Source: Bacillota bacterium (GTDB lineage: Bacteria; Bacillota; Clostridia; Lachnospirales; Lachnospiraceae). Taken from it: a DNA stretch of 64,000 bases. Below, one piece after another: positions 52,615-62,867 of this stretch (positions are counted from its first letter, which is position 1; each line of letters begins with the position of its first letter). The notes beneath the pieces were generated by a model. It was given only the letters and a program-made list of their open reading frames with translations, was not told where the DNA came from and did no database searches. The DNA is taken from the NCBI GenBank assembly GCA_023407575.1, contig JAEYLX010000032.1, forward strand, positions 310,001-374,000, given 5' to 3'. The translations under genes were made by a program, and so were the position numbers.

Positions 52615-54729
52615 ATGGCAGTTTCAATTTTGAAGAAGTACTCTTTTAAGGATACGGATGTTGTATATATGATTGATTCGCAGACGAAGAATGTTGGGCT
52701 GATGTTATTGCCGGAAGGGATGGAACCGGTTGATTGGGAGCAGAAAAAACAGATGGTTGATTCGCTCGTGCAGATAAAGATAGCCGGAGATGTTTATCCC
52801 GGAGCCTATGCCGGTGGGGTTACCATGCGGCAGGGGGAATCTACCTTTTGCCTGACCTATGAACAACAAGATGTAATCTCCTTTGAGGATAGAGAGGAAG
52901 TTATTACAACTCTAATTGATCAGCGCGGATATAAAGTAGAGCATCATTTGCAACTTTTTAAGGATAGTGAGTGCGTTGAGACCTATAACGTTTTTCATAA
53001 TCTAAGCATGAAAGAAGTTACTCTTGAGATGATATCGAGTTTCTCATTGGGAGGAATTACTCCTTTTACAATTGGAGATGCTTATGACACCATAAAGGTA
53101 CATCGAATTCGAAGTGTTTGGAGCATGGAAGGACGACTGGAAAGTACCAGCTTAGAGGATTTGCAATTAGAACCCTCCTGGGCAGGACATGCGGTTAGGT
53201 CAGAACGATTTGGTCAGGTGGGTTCTATGGCAGTTAATCGCTATTTTCCGTTCTTAGTGATAGAGGACCAGAAGAAGGATGTATTCTGGGGAGCTCAACT
53301 TGCACATAATGCTTCCTGGCAGATGGAAATTTATCGTAAGGATGATGGGGTTGCAATATCCGGAGGACTGGCAGACCGTGAATTCGGTCATTGGATGAAA
53401 ACAATTACACCGGGTGGGTTATTTACCACACCTACTGCAATTATTACAGTATGCAAGGGTGGTGGCGTGGATAGTACTGCTCAAAAACTGACGAAGAGTG
53501 GAAATCGCTTTTTAAAGAATTTGCCTGAAAGTGAACAAGAACTTCCCATTATATTTAATGAGTATTGCACTACCTGGGGATGTCCTTCCCATGAGAATAT
53601 CTCACAAATTCTAAGTAAGATTAAGGACGTAGGTATTGAATATTTCGTAATTGACTGTGGTTGGTATAAAGAAGAGGGAATTCCTTGGGACATTGCCATG
53701 GGAGACTATAAGGTATCGGAAGTATTATTCCCCAAGGGACTTGATAAAACAGTAGAGTTAATCAGAGACTATAACATGAAGCCAGGTATCTGGTTTGAGA
53801 TTGAGAATGTTGGCTCTGCTGCCAAAGCGTATCAATTAGAAGAACACCTGTTAAAAAGAGATGGTAAGGTACTAACAACCTCCATGAGGCGTTTTTGGGA
53901 TATGAAAGATCCCTGGGTGCAGGAATATCTGTCAGAGAGAGTAATTGGTCTATTAAGAAAGTATAAGTTTGAATATATGAAGCTTGATTACAACGAGACC
54001 ATTGGACTTGGTTGTGACGGTGCAGAATCCTTGGGCGAAGGCCTAAGACAGAATATGGAGGCATCCTATCAATTCCTTGATAAGATAAAAGAGGAAGTAC
54101 CGGGGATTATCCTTGAGAACTGTGCATCAGGTGGCCATCGTTTGGAGCCGTTGATGATGAGAGCCTGTAGTATGGCATCATTTTCAGATGCTCATGAGTG
54201 TCAGGAAATTCCTGTGATTGCAGCTAATTTACACCGAGTAATCCTTCCACAGCAGAGTCAGATTTGGGCAGTGATTCGGAAGGAAGATGATTTAAAAAGA
54301 ATTGCGTATTCCATTACGAATACATTCCTTGGTCGAATGTGTTTTTCCGGAGACGTGATTGATCTTGAGGAGGCACAGTGGGATGTGATTAAGAAGGGAA
54401 TAGCTTTTTACCAGAGGATAGTTCCTATTATACGAGAGGGGCATACCTTATGGTTTGGTACAACTGCAAAAAGTTATCGTCATTTAGAGGGCTGGCAGGG
54501 TGTATTACGTATGGGTAATAATGGCGATGCATATGCTGTGTTTCATATCTTCGATAATCAAAGGAATAACGAGAAGTGTAGAATTGAGCTACCCAAGAAT
54601 ACATCATACGAGATAAGTCATATATACTCTGATAATGAAGTTACAGTGAAATTATCAAAGAACTTCTTAACCTATCAGCCTACTGATAACTGGAAAGCGG
54701 TGGCTATTTATTTAAGAACAATAAAATAA
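52615..54729 (+). CDS. Alpha-galactosidase-like GH36 glycosidase (module 2)
   Basis: 704 aa, no signal peptide. GH36 layout with an N-terminal beta domain, then a TIM barrel: nucleophile D458 in YMKLDYNETIG, ENCASGGHRLEP, acid/base D525 in SFSDAHE. It is clearly diverged from the module 1 enzyme (KLDYNE and SDAHE instead of KWDMNRH and SDNTD), so it may belong to another GH36 subgroup with a different linkage or substrate. The ATG follows GGGAG. The purine tract upstream and element B separate it from its importer. Confidence 0.9.
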   Translation: MAVSILKKYSFKDTDVVYMIDSQTKNVGLMLLPEGMEPVDWEQKKQMVDSLVQIKIAGDVYPGAYAGGVTMRQGESTFCLTYEQQDVISFEDREEVITTLIDQRGYKVEHHLQLFKDSECVETYNVFHNLSMKEVTLEMISSFSLGGITPFTIGDAYDTIKVHRIRSVWSMEGRLESTSLEDLQLEPSWAGHAVRSERFGQVGSMAVNRYFPFLVIEDQKKDVFWGAQLAHNASWQMEIYRKDDGVAISGGLADREFGHWMKTITPGGLFTTPTAIITVCKGGGVDSTAQKLTKSGNRFLKNLPESEQELPIIFNEYCTTWGCPSHENISQILSKIKDVGIEYFVIDCGWYKEEGIPWDIAMGDYKVSEVLFPKGLDKTVELIRDYNMKPGIWFEIENVGSAAKAYQLEEHLLKRDGKVLTTSMRRFWDMKDPWVQEYLSERVIGLLRKYKFEYMKLDYNETIGLGCDGAESLGEGLRQNMEASYQFLDKIKEEVPGIILENCASGGHRLEPLMMRACSMASFSDAHECQEIPVIAANLHRVILPQQSQIWAVIRKEDDLKRIAYSITNTFLGRMCFSGDVIDLEEAQWDVIKKGIAFYQRIVPIIREGHTLWFGTTAKSYRHLEGWQGVLRMGNNGDAYAVFHIFDNQRNNEKCRIELPKNTSYEISHIYSDNEVTVKLSKNFLTYQPTDNWKAVAIYLRTIK

Positions 54730-54839
54730 TGGAATAATCAAGTTGAGATGTATTACCTTCTGGCTTATAGTGCTGGTCGGAATACATCTTTTTCTGTTAG
54801 AAATTAATGGAATAAAGATGTATTTACCATTTTTTGTGC

Positions 54840-54845
54840 TATAAT
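54840..54845 (+). promoter_or_regulatory. Possible -10 box before the hybrid kinase gene
   Basis: TATAAT 49 nt before the chosen start; no convincing -35. Its position argues against translation from the frame's upstream end at 54834. Confidence 0.4.
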
Positions 54846-54893
54846 ATTATTATGTATTCAATATCATTTTCAATGAAGGGGAGCAGCTTGCAT

Positions 54894-57800
54894 ATGACAA
54901 ATCATAACGAGATCAATGGGGATCTTTCTATGGATGTTTACAAAAGAATTATTGAGAATATGAAGGAAGCAGTTGTATTTGTTAGTGGGGGAAATATTCA
55001 GTATGCCAATGCGTCATTTAAAAGAATGTTTGGTAACAATTCAACAAATTTACAGGGAATTGATATTGGTGATCTTATTCTGATACATACTGCTCCAGCA
55101 GATCAGGTATCAAATTCCTATTATGGTATTGGAATAACATTGGAGGGTAAGAGGTTTGATCTTGAATTTGATATAATTGAAGGAAAAGAAAAGGATAACA
55201 GAATTTATATTTTACGAGATATTTCAGAGATGAAAATCTTATCTCATCAACTTCTTCAAGAGAGAAATCTTAACAGTGCAATTATTAACACGCTTCCGAC
55301 CTTTCTAGTTATGATTAACACAGATGGCACCATCCGGTATATGAATTATTATATGCAAAATATGATTGGCAAGAGCATGCAGGAATTGCAGTACCTCAAC
55401 TATGTGGATAATTTTGTTTGTGCTGAAGACAGGCAAAGTGTAGGAGAGCTATTCAAAGAGATACAAAACAAGAAAATATCGCACTACATTTCACAGAATA
55501 AAATACTTTGTAAAGACGGAGTAATTCGCTTAGTGGAATGGTATTCCTGTTCCGTATTAAATGTACAGGAAGAGGTTGAGTGTTTCTTTAGCATTGGTAT
55601 TGACATTACGGAAAAAAACTATATTATGAAAGAGCTGTTTCATCAATTAACCGAAGCAGAAATACTATCACATAATTTAAGAGCAGTTTTTGACAATTCA
55701 CAGGATATGATATGGTCCGTTGACCCTGAATTTAAAATGCAGGTCTATAATAAGACCTTAAAGGAATTTATATATAGCACCTACGGGACTATCGTTTGTG
55801 TTAATGCAAAACTAGAGGATATTATGCCAGAAATAGGTGTTATTTCTTGGACAAATATGTATCTCAAAGCCATAAAGGACGGTGCTTTTTACACAGATTA
55901 TAGGACAATTAAAGGTAATCGATACTTAAAGCTATACATTACACCAATTTATAAGAATAATAATTTGATTTCCATTTCTGTCTATGCAAATGATGTTACA
56001 GAACTGATGTTAATCGAAATTGAGCTAAAAAAAAATGAATATAGATTAAAGGAAGCTCAACGAATTTCAAAGACGGGACACTGGGAATATGATTTAATCA
56101 CCCAGGAATTTAAATTATCAGATGAAATGATTCGTATGATTGAATGGAAGGATACAGAAGTAACCTTCTCTTCCTTATTGCAGGTTATACACCCAGAGGA
56201 TCGAAGCTTTGTAATTAAGGTACACGACGAATTCATTAGAACCAAAGAAATCGGTACCTTCGAGTGTAGATTGCTGCTGGAATCTGGTAAAATTATTTAC
56301 ATCAGGCATAATTACTTTTATCAGATTGATGATAATCAGTTACCTATATGCTATTTGGGAACCCTTCAGGATATATCGGAGCAAAAGTTGATTGAAGAGG
56401 AAATTCTTCAATTAAACAAGGTGCTGGAAGATAAAGTTCAGGAACGAACCTTGGAGTTAATACGTGTGAATTCCCAACTGGAAGAATTAAATGCAGGCTT
56501 GGAGGAAGAGATTCAAGAACGTATTAAGTTAGAAAGAGAATTAAATGAGGCAAGAGATGCTGCGGAACGATCAAGTCAATATAAGAGTGAATTTCTTGCT
56601 AATATGAGTCATGAGATTCGAACACCTCTCAATGCAGTGATTGGGTTCTATCATCTCCTTAAAAATACAAGTTTATCGGATAAGCAATTGGATTATCTAA
56701 TAAAATCAGAGATATCAGCACAGAATTTATTAAATACCATTGATGATATTTTGGATTTTTCTAAGATCGAGGCTAATCGGATTGAACTTGAGTACACACA
56801 TTTTGATATTCGTAAAATACTCCATAACGTAGAGAGTATTATGAAACCCAAAGCTTTTGAAAAAGTAATTGATTTAAGTATCAGCGTGGATGAGAGGATA
56901 CCTTCTATTCTAGTTGGAGATCCAAACCGAATGAATCAGATTGTGTTAAACTTAGCAAACAATGCTGTGAAATTTACTCATAGCGGTGGAGTTCATATTA
57001 GTTTAATCCTAGTGTCAAAGACTTTGAAAAAGGCACTTATACGGATAGCAGTAAAAGATACCGGGATTGGTATGAGTCAGGAGCAGATAGATAAGATCTT
57101 TAACCCATTTTCACAAGGGGATACTACAATAACCAGAAAGTATGGGGGGACTGGTCTTGGGTTATCCATTTGCAAAAGCCTGGCCGATCTAATGGGAGGA
57201 GAGATTTCAGCCTCCAGCGAGTTAGGGCATGGCAGCGTATTTTATTTTGAAGCGGAATTTGATTATGAGAACAGAGATCAATATGAAGAGACAGTGATAC
57301 AGGAATCTCAACTGAAGTTTCAGTTTGTGAACACGAAAGCGTTATTAGTGGAAGATAATAAAATAAATCAACAGGTTTCCTACGAAATGATGAATCAAGC
57401 TGGAATAGAAGTAGATACTGCAGAAGATGGAATGGAAGCGCTTAAAATGTTAGAAGCGGGTAACATCTATGATATTATATTAATGGACCTGCACATGCCG
57501 ATACTTAATGGTTATGATACCTCCATGCGGATTCGATGCTTTGATCAAAGCACACCAATTATTGCAATGTCTGCGGATATTGTAAAAGGTGTGAGTAAGC
57601 AGGTATGGAAGGCCGGTATGAATGAGTATATTTCAAAACCGTTTAATCCGGTCAATATGTTAATGTTAATCAAGAAAATGATTGGTAAAGATAAGACGAT
57701 AGAAGCATTGGATGAGATAGCAGCTACAGCAGATAACAGCCAAGAATCAAAAACAGAAATATATAGTAGGAACCTCCATGTTCTTCCAGAAGTCCTTCCC

Positions 57801-58364
57801 GGATTAGAAATTGCAGAAGCACTTGTACGAATTAATGGAAAACCAGAGATTTATTGCAAATTACTGCAATTTTTCTTATCGGATCATGCCAATTTTATAT
57901 CGGATTTGAAGACAGCAATAAACAACAATGACCTAGAACTATCGATTAGATTGGCTCATACCTTAAAAGGGAGTTCAGCTAATATTGGTGCCGTTGGCGT
58001 ATCAGTGCTTGCAGAGCAAATTCAGCATGGATTAGAAACACAGAAGTATAATTACAACATTGATAAGGATGCACTATTAATTATAGAGGAATTAGAAGTT
58101 GTAAAAAAATCTATCCAAACATTATTATTGAAGGACTTTAACATATCGCACAATAAAGAAACTACTAACCCACAGCTTCGTATAGAGCTTATGCGTTTGG
58201 GAGAATTAATAAAACTAAACGATTTTGACTCTATTGAAGTATTTGAACACTTGAAAAATGACTTAGAGAAAGCATTTGATTCAGCAATAGTGAATGATTT
58301 GCAAAAGGTACTTGTACAATTCCAATGGTCGAAAGCTTATAAAATAATTAGTAAGCTATATTAA
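54894..58364 (+). CDS. Multi-PAS hybrid sensor histidine kinase with receiver and HPt domains
   Basis: 1156 aa from ATG 54894 (GGGGAG upstream). No membrane helix, so it is a soluble sensor. Four PAS-type domains lie between about 10 and 520 (VYKRIIENMKEAVVFV; IINTLPTFLVMINTDG; VFDNSQDMIWSVDPEF; AQRISKTGHWEYDL). Then a coiled coil (535-560), HisKA with H573 in MSHEIRTPL, HATPase, receiver with D865 in ILMDLHMP, and HPt with H1022 in AHTLKGSSANI. The signal is internal and unknown. A REC-kinase gene starts 27 nt downstream and is a likely phosphorelay partner. Confidence 0.93.
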   Translation: MTNHNEINGDLSMDVYKRIIENMKEAVVFVSGGNIQYANASFKRMFGNNSTNLQGIDIGDLILIHTAPADQVSNSYYGIGITLEGKRFDLEFDIIEGKEKDNRIYILRDISEMKILSHQLLQERNLNSAIINTLPTFLVMINTDGTIRYMNYYMQNMIGKSMQELQYLNYVDNFVCAEDRQSVGELFKEIQNKKISHYISQNKILCKDGVIRLVEWYSCSVLNVQEEVECFFSIGIDITEKNYIMKELFHQLTEAEILSHNLRAVFDNSQDMIWSVDPEFKMQVYNKTLKEFIYSTYGTIVCVNAKLEDIMPEIGVISWTNMYLKAIKDGAFYTDYRTIKGNRYLKLYITPIYKNNNLISISVYANDVTELMLIEIELKKNEYRLKEAQRISKTGHWEYDLITQEFKLSDEMIRMIEWKDTEVTFSSLLQVIHPEDRSFVIKVHDEFIRTKEIGTFECRLLLESGKIIYIRHNYFYQIDDNQLPICYLGTLQDISEQKLIEEEILQLNKVLEDKVQERTLELIRVNSQLEELNAGLEEEIQERIKLERELNEARDAAERSSQYKSEFLANMSHEIRTPLNAVIGFYHLLKNTSLSDKQLDYLIKSEISAQNLLNTIDDILDFSKIEANRIELEYTHFDIRKILHNVESIMKPKAFEKVIDLSISVDERIPSILVGDPNRMNQIVLNLANNAVKFTHSGGVHISLILVSKTLKKALIRIAVKDTGIGMSQEQIDKIFNPFSQGDTTITRKYGGTGLGLSICKSLADLMGGEISASSELGHGSVFYFEAEFDYENRDQYEETVIQESQLKFQFVNTKALLVEDNKINQQVSYEMMNQAGIEVDTAEDGMEALKMLEAGNIYDIILMDLHMPILNGYDTSMRIRCFDQSTPIIAMSADIVKGVSKQVWKAGMNEYISKPFNPVNMLMLIKKMIGKDKTIEALDEIAATADNSQESKTEIYSRNLHVLPEVLPGLEIAEALVRINGKPEIYCKLLQFFLSDHANFISDLKTAINNNDLELSIRLAHTLKGSSANIGAVGVSVLAEQIQHGLETQKYNYNIDKDALLIIEELEVVKKSIQTLLLKDFNISHNKETTNPQLRIELMRLGELIKLNDFDSIEVFEHLKNDLEKAFDSAIVNDLQKVLVQFQWSKAYKIISKLY

Positions 58365-58391
58365 TTTACATATTTGGAGGGTATACATAAG

Positions 58392-59471
58392 ATGAGAGAT
58401 AGTTCTAGGGAGTTTGAAATACTAATTGTTGATGATACTCCTAGCCAAATTCACCTTGTTGCAATGATTTTAAAAGAGGCTGGTTATAAGGTGAGGGTAT
58501 TGGTAGAAGGAAGTCGGCTATTTGAAGTAATAGAAAATAAAGTCCCTGACTTGATTTTAATGGATATTATGATGCCTGAGATCAATGGGATTGATTTGTG
58601 TAGAAGGATTAAAAATAATTCTTTATACAAATCTATCCCAGTTATATTTTTAACTGCAATTACGGATAGTGAGATAATCATCAATGCTTTTTCAGCAGGA
58701 GCACAGGATTATGTTTCCAAACCAGTAAACCCTAAGGAACTATTAGCTAGAGTAGATGTACATGTGCAGCTTAAATGCAAAACAGAGAATCTTGAAGAGG
58801 CATATAAAGAGATTGAGAGCTTTAATCATATGGTGTGTCATGATTTAAAATCACCTCTCTGGGCTATTAAGAATCTAATTAATTTTATTAATGATGATAT
58901 GGCTGTTACAGAAGAAAATTCAACAAAACGATTTATGCAGGCATTGGGAGAAAAGGCCTCTGAGGCCATCCTTTTAATTGAAAAACTATCCGACCTTTCT
59001 AAAGTCTCCAGTGACCCGCTGGTGAAAGAGTGGATAGCAATCCATGATGTATTTGAGGAAGTGTATCAGACCTTATTGGACGAAAATGTAGGTAGAACAA
59101 TTGAGATGCAAATTGATCCCATGCCAGAAGTTTATGCGGACAGATTACTTATTAAGCAGGTAGTATACAATGCGGTTTCCAATGCGTTTAAATATACGAG
59201 TAAAATTTCAAACACTGAAATTAAAATAATTTATTCAGAAGAAAAGAATGAACATGTCTATAAAATAATAGATAATGGTGTGGGTTTTTCAATGAAGAAT
59301 GCAGAAAAGCTATTCACCATGTTCTACCGATTGCATTCAAAAAAAGATTATGATGGTGCCGGTACTGGTCTTGCTATTGCAAAAAAAATAATCAAGAGAC
59401 ATCATGGCAGAGTGTGGGTGGAATCTGAAGTTAATCGCGGAACTAATTTTTCTTTCACCTTACCAAAGTAA
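58392..59471 (+). CDS. Receiver-histidine kinase fusion
   Basis: 359 aa from ATG 58392, 10 nt after GGAGGG; the TTG at 58374 overlaps that site. Residues 8-125 are a receiver domain with D58 in LILMDIMMPEING, followed by HisKA with H150 in HMVCHDLKSPLWAI and a HATPase (NAVSNAFKYT, DNGVGFS, GAGTGLAIAKKI). No output DNA-binding domain. It may accept phosphate from the HPt domain of the upstream hybrid kinase. Its last 70 nt overlap the convergent response-regulator gene. Confidence 0.9.
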   Translation: MRDSSREFEILIVDDTPSQIHLVAMILKEAGYKVRVLVEGSRLFEVIENKVPDLILMDIMMPEINGIDLCRRIKNNSLYKSIPVIFLTAITDSEIIINAFSAGAQDYVSKPVNPKELLARVDVHVQLKCKTENLEEAYKEIESFNHMVCHDLKSPLWAIKNLINFINDDMAVTEENSTKRFMQALGEKASEAILLIEKLSDLSKVSSDPLVKEWIAIHDVFEEVYQTLLDENVGRTIEMQIDPMPEVYADRLLIKQVVYNAVSNAFKYTSKISNTEIKIIYSEEKNEHVYKIIDNGVGFSMKNAEKLFTMFYRLHSKKDYDGAGTGLAIAKKIIKRHHGRVWVESEVNRGTNFSFTLPK

Positions 59472-60550
59472 GTCTTTCTGAACTCAGAGGGAAAAACGCC
59501 GGTATAGTCTCGGTAAAGCTTACTAAAATATTCTGCATCCTTGTATCCTAAAAGCTCACTTATTTCGTAAGTTTTGTAATGCTTATCTGTTAAAAGAATT
59601 GTAGCATATTCTAGTTTTGCCCTGGTACAAAACTGTAAAAAGCTTTCTCCGGTATTGGCTTTAAATAAGCGTCCTAGATAGTCACTGTTATAGTTTAAAC
59701 GCAAAGCCACTTTCTCTAAGGTTATTTTTTTACCTAACTTTGAAAGGACCTCTGAACACATTCTATAAATAACGTCGTCGGAAGTGCTTAAATGAAATCG
59801 TTGAATAAAATCAGATATATGAAGAAACTCCATTCGGATAATTTCTGTTATTTTTGATTCACTATTATTTGAAATAATGCGATCTTTCGTAAATTCACTT
59901 GGCTGATAAAGCTTCTTAATAAATGGATGTTTATTAAGGAGTTTTTCTTCTGTATTTCTGATTAACTTCTCAAACATCACTCCAAGTTTAAAATAATCAT
60001 TGTCGTACATGGCTAAATGATACTTTATGAGCTGTTCAATATAGAGGTCAACCTCTTGTGGAGAATTATATAATACTGAAAATATGGTGTCCTCATAATT
60101 GGTAATAAGTCCAAAATCGAGCTTTTCAATTAACACTTGCTCGAGCTTTTCTTTTATATTACGGGTTTTGGCTTTTTCTTCAATGTCTAGTTTAATTTGT
60201 TGTAGTAAAGAGGTTATCTTATCCTTAGCAATGGGTTTCACCAGATAATCAAAAGCATCATATTTAATACCCTTTCTGGCATACTCAAAGTCACTGTGTG
60301 TACTAACAAGAACAACAGTGGTATCAAGTCCCCGCTCTCTTATTTCCTGTAACAATCGTATGCCATCCATAACTGGCATTCGGATATCAGTAATAATTGC
60401 ATCGAAGTTTTGCTCCTCTAAAGCCTGCAAGGCTTCTTCGCCATTTTCGCACTCGGCATTAACAACAAAATCCTGATCACATTCCCTAAGCATCTTGATT
60501 AGAGCATATCGTTGTGTCCACTCATCATCCACAAGTAAAAGTTTATACAT
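59402..60550 (-). CDS. Response regulator with AraC-type DNA-binding domain
   Basis: 382 aa from ATG 60550, 9 nt after GAGG on the minus strand; the frame opens at 60592. Receiver domain with D55 in AIITDIRMP, a middle domain of about 130 residues, and an AraC double helix-turn-helix (VALRLNYNSDYLGRLFKANTG, then ISELLGYKDAEYFSKLYRDYTG). About 13 residues follow the natural end FRKTYFGK, and the 3' end overlaps the REC-kinase gene by 70 nt. No cognate kinase is adjacent on its strand. Its regulon is unknown. Confidence 0.9.
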   Translation of the reverse strand: MYKLLLVDDEWTQRYALIKMLRECDQDFVVNAECENGEEALQALEEQNFDAIITDIRMPVMDGIRLLQEIRERGLDTTVVLVSTHSDFEYARKGIKYDAFDYLVKPIAKDKITSLLQQIKLDIEEKAKTRNIKEKLEQVLIEKLDFGLITNYEDTIFSVLYNSPQEVDLYIEQLIKYHLAMYDNDYFKLGVMFEKLIRNTEEKLLNKHPFIKKLYQPSEFTKDRIISNNSESKITEIIRMEFLHISDFIQRFHLSTSDDVIYRMCSEVLSKLGKKITLEKVALRLNYNSDYLGRLFKANTGESFLQFCTRAKLEYATILLTDKHYKTYEISELLGYKDAEYFSKLYRDYTGVFPSEFRKTYFGKVKEKLVPRLTSDSTHTLP

Positions 60551-60778
60551 ATTAATTAACCTCATTTTCCCAATATAGCTATATATCGACATTTTTGGTA
60601 TTAAACATTACATAATGTAGGCTTTTTCGGGGTAATTCGTCTTCTTTCTCCCATTTATGGTATTGAATAGTTTTTGTAATATAAGGTTTGTTGTTAAAAC
60701 AACCTAAATATTGATAAATACTTCCATTTGAAATTTAATCAGTATATGCAACGTAGAAAAAAGGAGGAGGTGAAAAAA

Positions 60779-62839
60779 TTGTCAGAGAAATTTTTAAATG
60801 ATCCTATGTTGGATATGTACTTATTTGAAACAAATCAAAACATTGAACAGTTGGAACAATCAATTTTATCCGGTGAAAAACACAGTGTTCTTACAATAGA
60901 AGATGTAAATGATATTTTTCGTGTCATGCATACGATAAAAGGTTCTTCCGCAATGATGCTTTTTAATAATATTGCTTCAATGGCTCACGCAATGGAAGAT
61001 TTGTTTTACTTTCTTCGTGAAGAAAAACCAATACATCTTAATTATTCGATCCTATCAGATTTAGTTCTTGAAGGGGTTGACTTTATAAAAATTGAACTAA
61101 TAAAAATTACAAATACGGGAAGTTGTGATGGAGATGCGAGTAGCTTAATTGAACGTATTAAATCCTATTTAGCATCCCTACGAAAGGATAATTTTAAAGA
61201 CAGCCCGGTAAAAAGAGATTTGACTTCCATTATGCAGCAATATTATCTGACCCATGAAATGAGTGTGTCCAATGCAACCATGAAAGGATATAAAGCCACA
61301 TTTCATTTTGACATAGGGTGTGAAATGGAGAATCTAAGAGCCTACAATATTGTACATAATGTGAAAGAAATTACGGAAGAGTTCTATTATGTTCCCAGTG
61401 ATATTATTGAAAATGATGACAGTATCTTGACCATAAGGACAAAGGGGTTTCAATTATATCTAAAGACCGTATTAACAAAGCAGGAAGTAAATGATTTTTT
61501 TATGAAAACACTCTTCTTGAAAAGTCTGGAAATTGTCGAACTTGGTGAGGACGTTGATTTTAGTCATCCATTTCAAGTGAGTGGTTTTGCTATAGAACAG
61601 CCTATTAAGGTACCAAATCTAAATAGTGGATTGGAGGAGAATAAAGAAGTTGATAATCCCCATACACAACAAAACATAATAAGTGTACAGGTAGCTAAAC
61701 TAGATAAACTAATGGATTTGATGGGTGAGATGGTAATTGCGGAAGCAATGGTAACCCAAAATCCGGATCTGCAGGATTTAAGATTAGAGAATTTCTACAA
61801 GGCAGCACGCCAGCTTCGTAAAATCACAAATGAAGTACAAGATATGGTCATGTCAATCCGTATGGTACCATTGTCTGCAACCTTTCATAAAATGCACCGA
61901 ATAGTTCGAGATATGAGCAAAAAGTTAAATAAAGAAGTTCAGTTAAAGCTCTTGGGAGAAGAAACCGAGGTAGATAAAAAAATAATTGAGCATATTTCCG
62001 ACCCCCTGATGCACCTGGTTCGTAATTCTATTGATCATGGAATTGGTACCGTTGAAGATAGGCTTCTTAAAGGGAAAACCAGTTATGGATTAATTACTTT
62101 AGAAGCAAAGAATTCAGGCAGTGATGTAATCATTAGTATAAAGGATGATGGGAAGGGTTTAAACAAAGAAAGAATTCTAGCTAAAGCAAGAGAAAATGGA
62201 ATATTAACAAAACCAGAAGATGATATGACGGATCGGGATATTTTTAATCTGATTTTTCTTCCAGGCTTTTCTACAAAAGACAATGTTTCAGAATTTTCCG
62301 GTAGAGGAGTTGGGATGGATGTTGTAATTAGGAATATTGAGGCTGTTGGAGGAAGTATATCGGTAGATAGTAAGGAGGATGTGGGAACTACAACAATATT
62401 AAAGATACCGCTTACACTTGCAATTATTGATGGAATGAATATATCAGTGGGAGCAGCCAGATATACTTTGCCCACGAATTCAATTAAAGAATCCTTCCGT
62501 CCGAAAGAAAATCAGATTATTATTGACCCAGATGGCAGTGAAATGATTATGGTGCGAGGTCAATGTTATCCAATCCTTCGTTTACATAAATTATATGGTG
62601 TGGAGACCATAATAACGGACATTTCTAAAGGGATTCTTATTATGGTGGAACAGGATGGGAAAAGTTTATGCTTGCTTGCAGATGAACTTAAGGGGCAGCA
62701 ACAGGTGGTAGTAAAAGCACTTCCTAATTATATAAAGAAAACAAAGAGAATCGAAGGGTTAGCAGGATGTACGTTACTTGGAGATGGAAGTATCAGTTTA
62801 ATTTTAAATATCAGCGGATTATTGGGTATGAAAGCATAA
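60779..62839 (+). CDS. cheA: Chemotaxis histidine kinase CheA
   Basis: 686 aa from TTG 60779, which follows a near-perfect AAGGAGGAGGTGA; the frame extends back to 60728 across that site. P1 with H51 in VMHTIKGSSAMM; a P2-like region (about 130-280); P3 dimerisation helices starting VQVAKLDKLMDLMGEMV; P4 ATPase (HLVRNSIDHGIG, DDGKGL, GRGVGMDVV); P5 CheW-like end (TLPTNSIKESFRP). It phosphorylates CheY and CheB in response to the receptors. cheW and an mcp gene follow, so this is a small receptor-coupled operon. Confidence 0.94.
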   Translation: MSEKFLNDPMLDMYLFETNQNIEQLEQSILSGEKHSVLTIEDVNDIFRVMHTIKGSSAMMLFNNIASMAHAMEDLFYFLREEKPIHLNYSILSDLVLEGVDFIKIELIKITNTGSCDGDASSLIERIKSYLASLRKDNFKDSPVKRDLTSIMQQYYLTHEMSVSNATMKGYKATFHFDIGCEMENLRAYNIVHNVKEITEEFYYVPSDIIENDDSILTIRTKGFQLYLKTVLTKQEVNDFFMKTLFLKSLEIVELGEDVDFSHPFQVSGFAIEQPIKVPNLNSGLEENKEVDNPHTQQNIISVQVAKLDKLMDLMGEMVIAEAMVTQNPDLQDLRLENFYKAARQLRKITNEVQDMVMSIRMVPLSATFHKMHRIVRDMSKKLNKEVQLKLLGEETEVDKKIIEHISDPLMHLVRNSIDHGIGTVEDRLLKGKTSYGLITLEAKNSGSDVIISIKDDGKGLNKERILAKARENGILTKPEDDMTDRDIFNLIFLPGFSTKDNVSEFSGRGVGMDVVIRNIEAVGGSISVDSKEDVGTTTILKIPLTLAIIDGMNISVGAARYTLPTNSIKESFRPKENQIIIDPDGSEMIMVRGQCYPILRLHKLYGVETIITDISKGILIMVEQDGKSLCLLADELKGQQQVVVKALPNYIKKTKRIEGLAGCTLLGDGSISLILNISGLLGMKA

Positions 62840-62867
62840 GTTGTTCAGTATAGAAAGGGGTAATGGA

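Noticed and set aside
52365..52627. Two minus-strand open frames with repeated FYPLSFI-like peptides
   Set aside because: They are translations of the GGATAAA tandem repeat, with low complexity, no ribosome binding site and overlap with the GH36 start.
54834..54893. Longer N-terminus for the hybrid kinase
   Set aside because: A TATAAT box overlaps the upstream start and the better ribosome binding site precedes the ATG at 54894.
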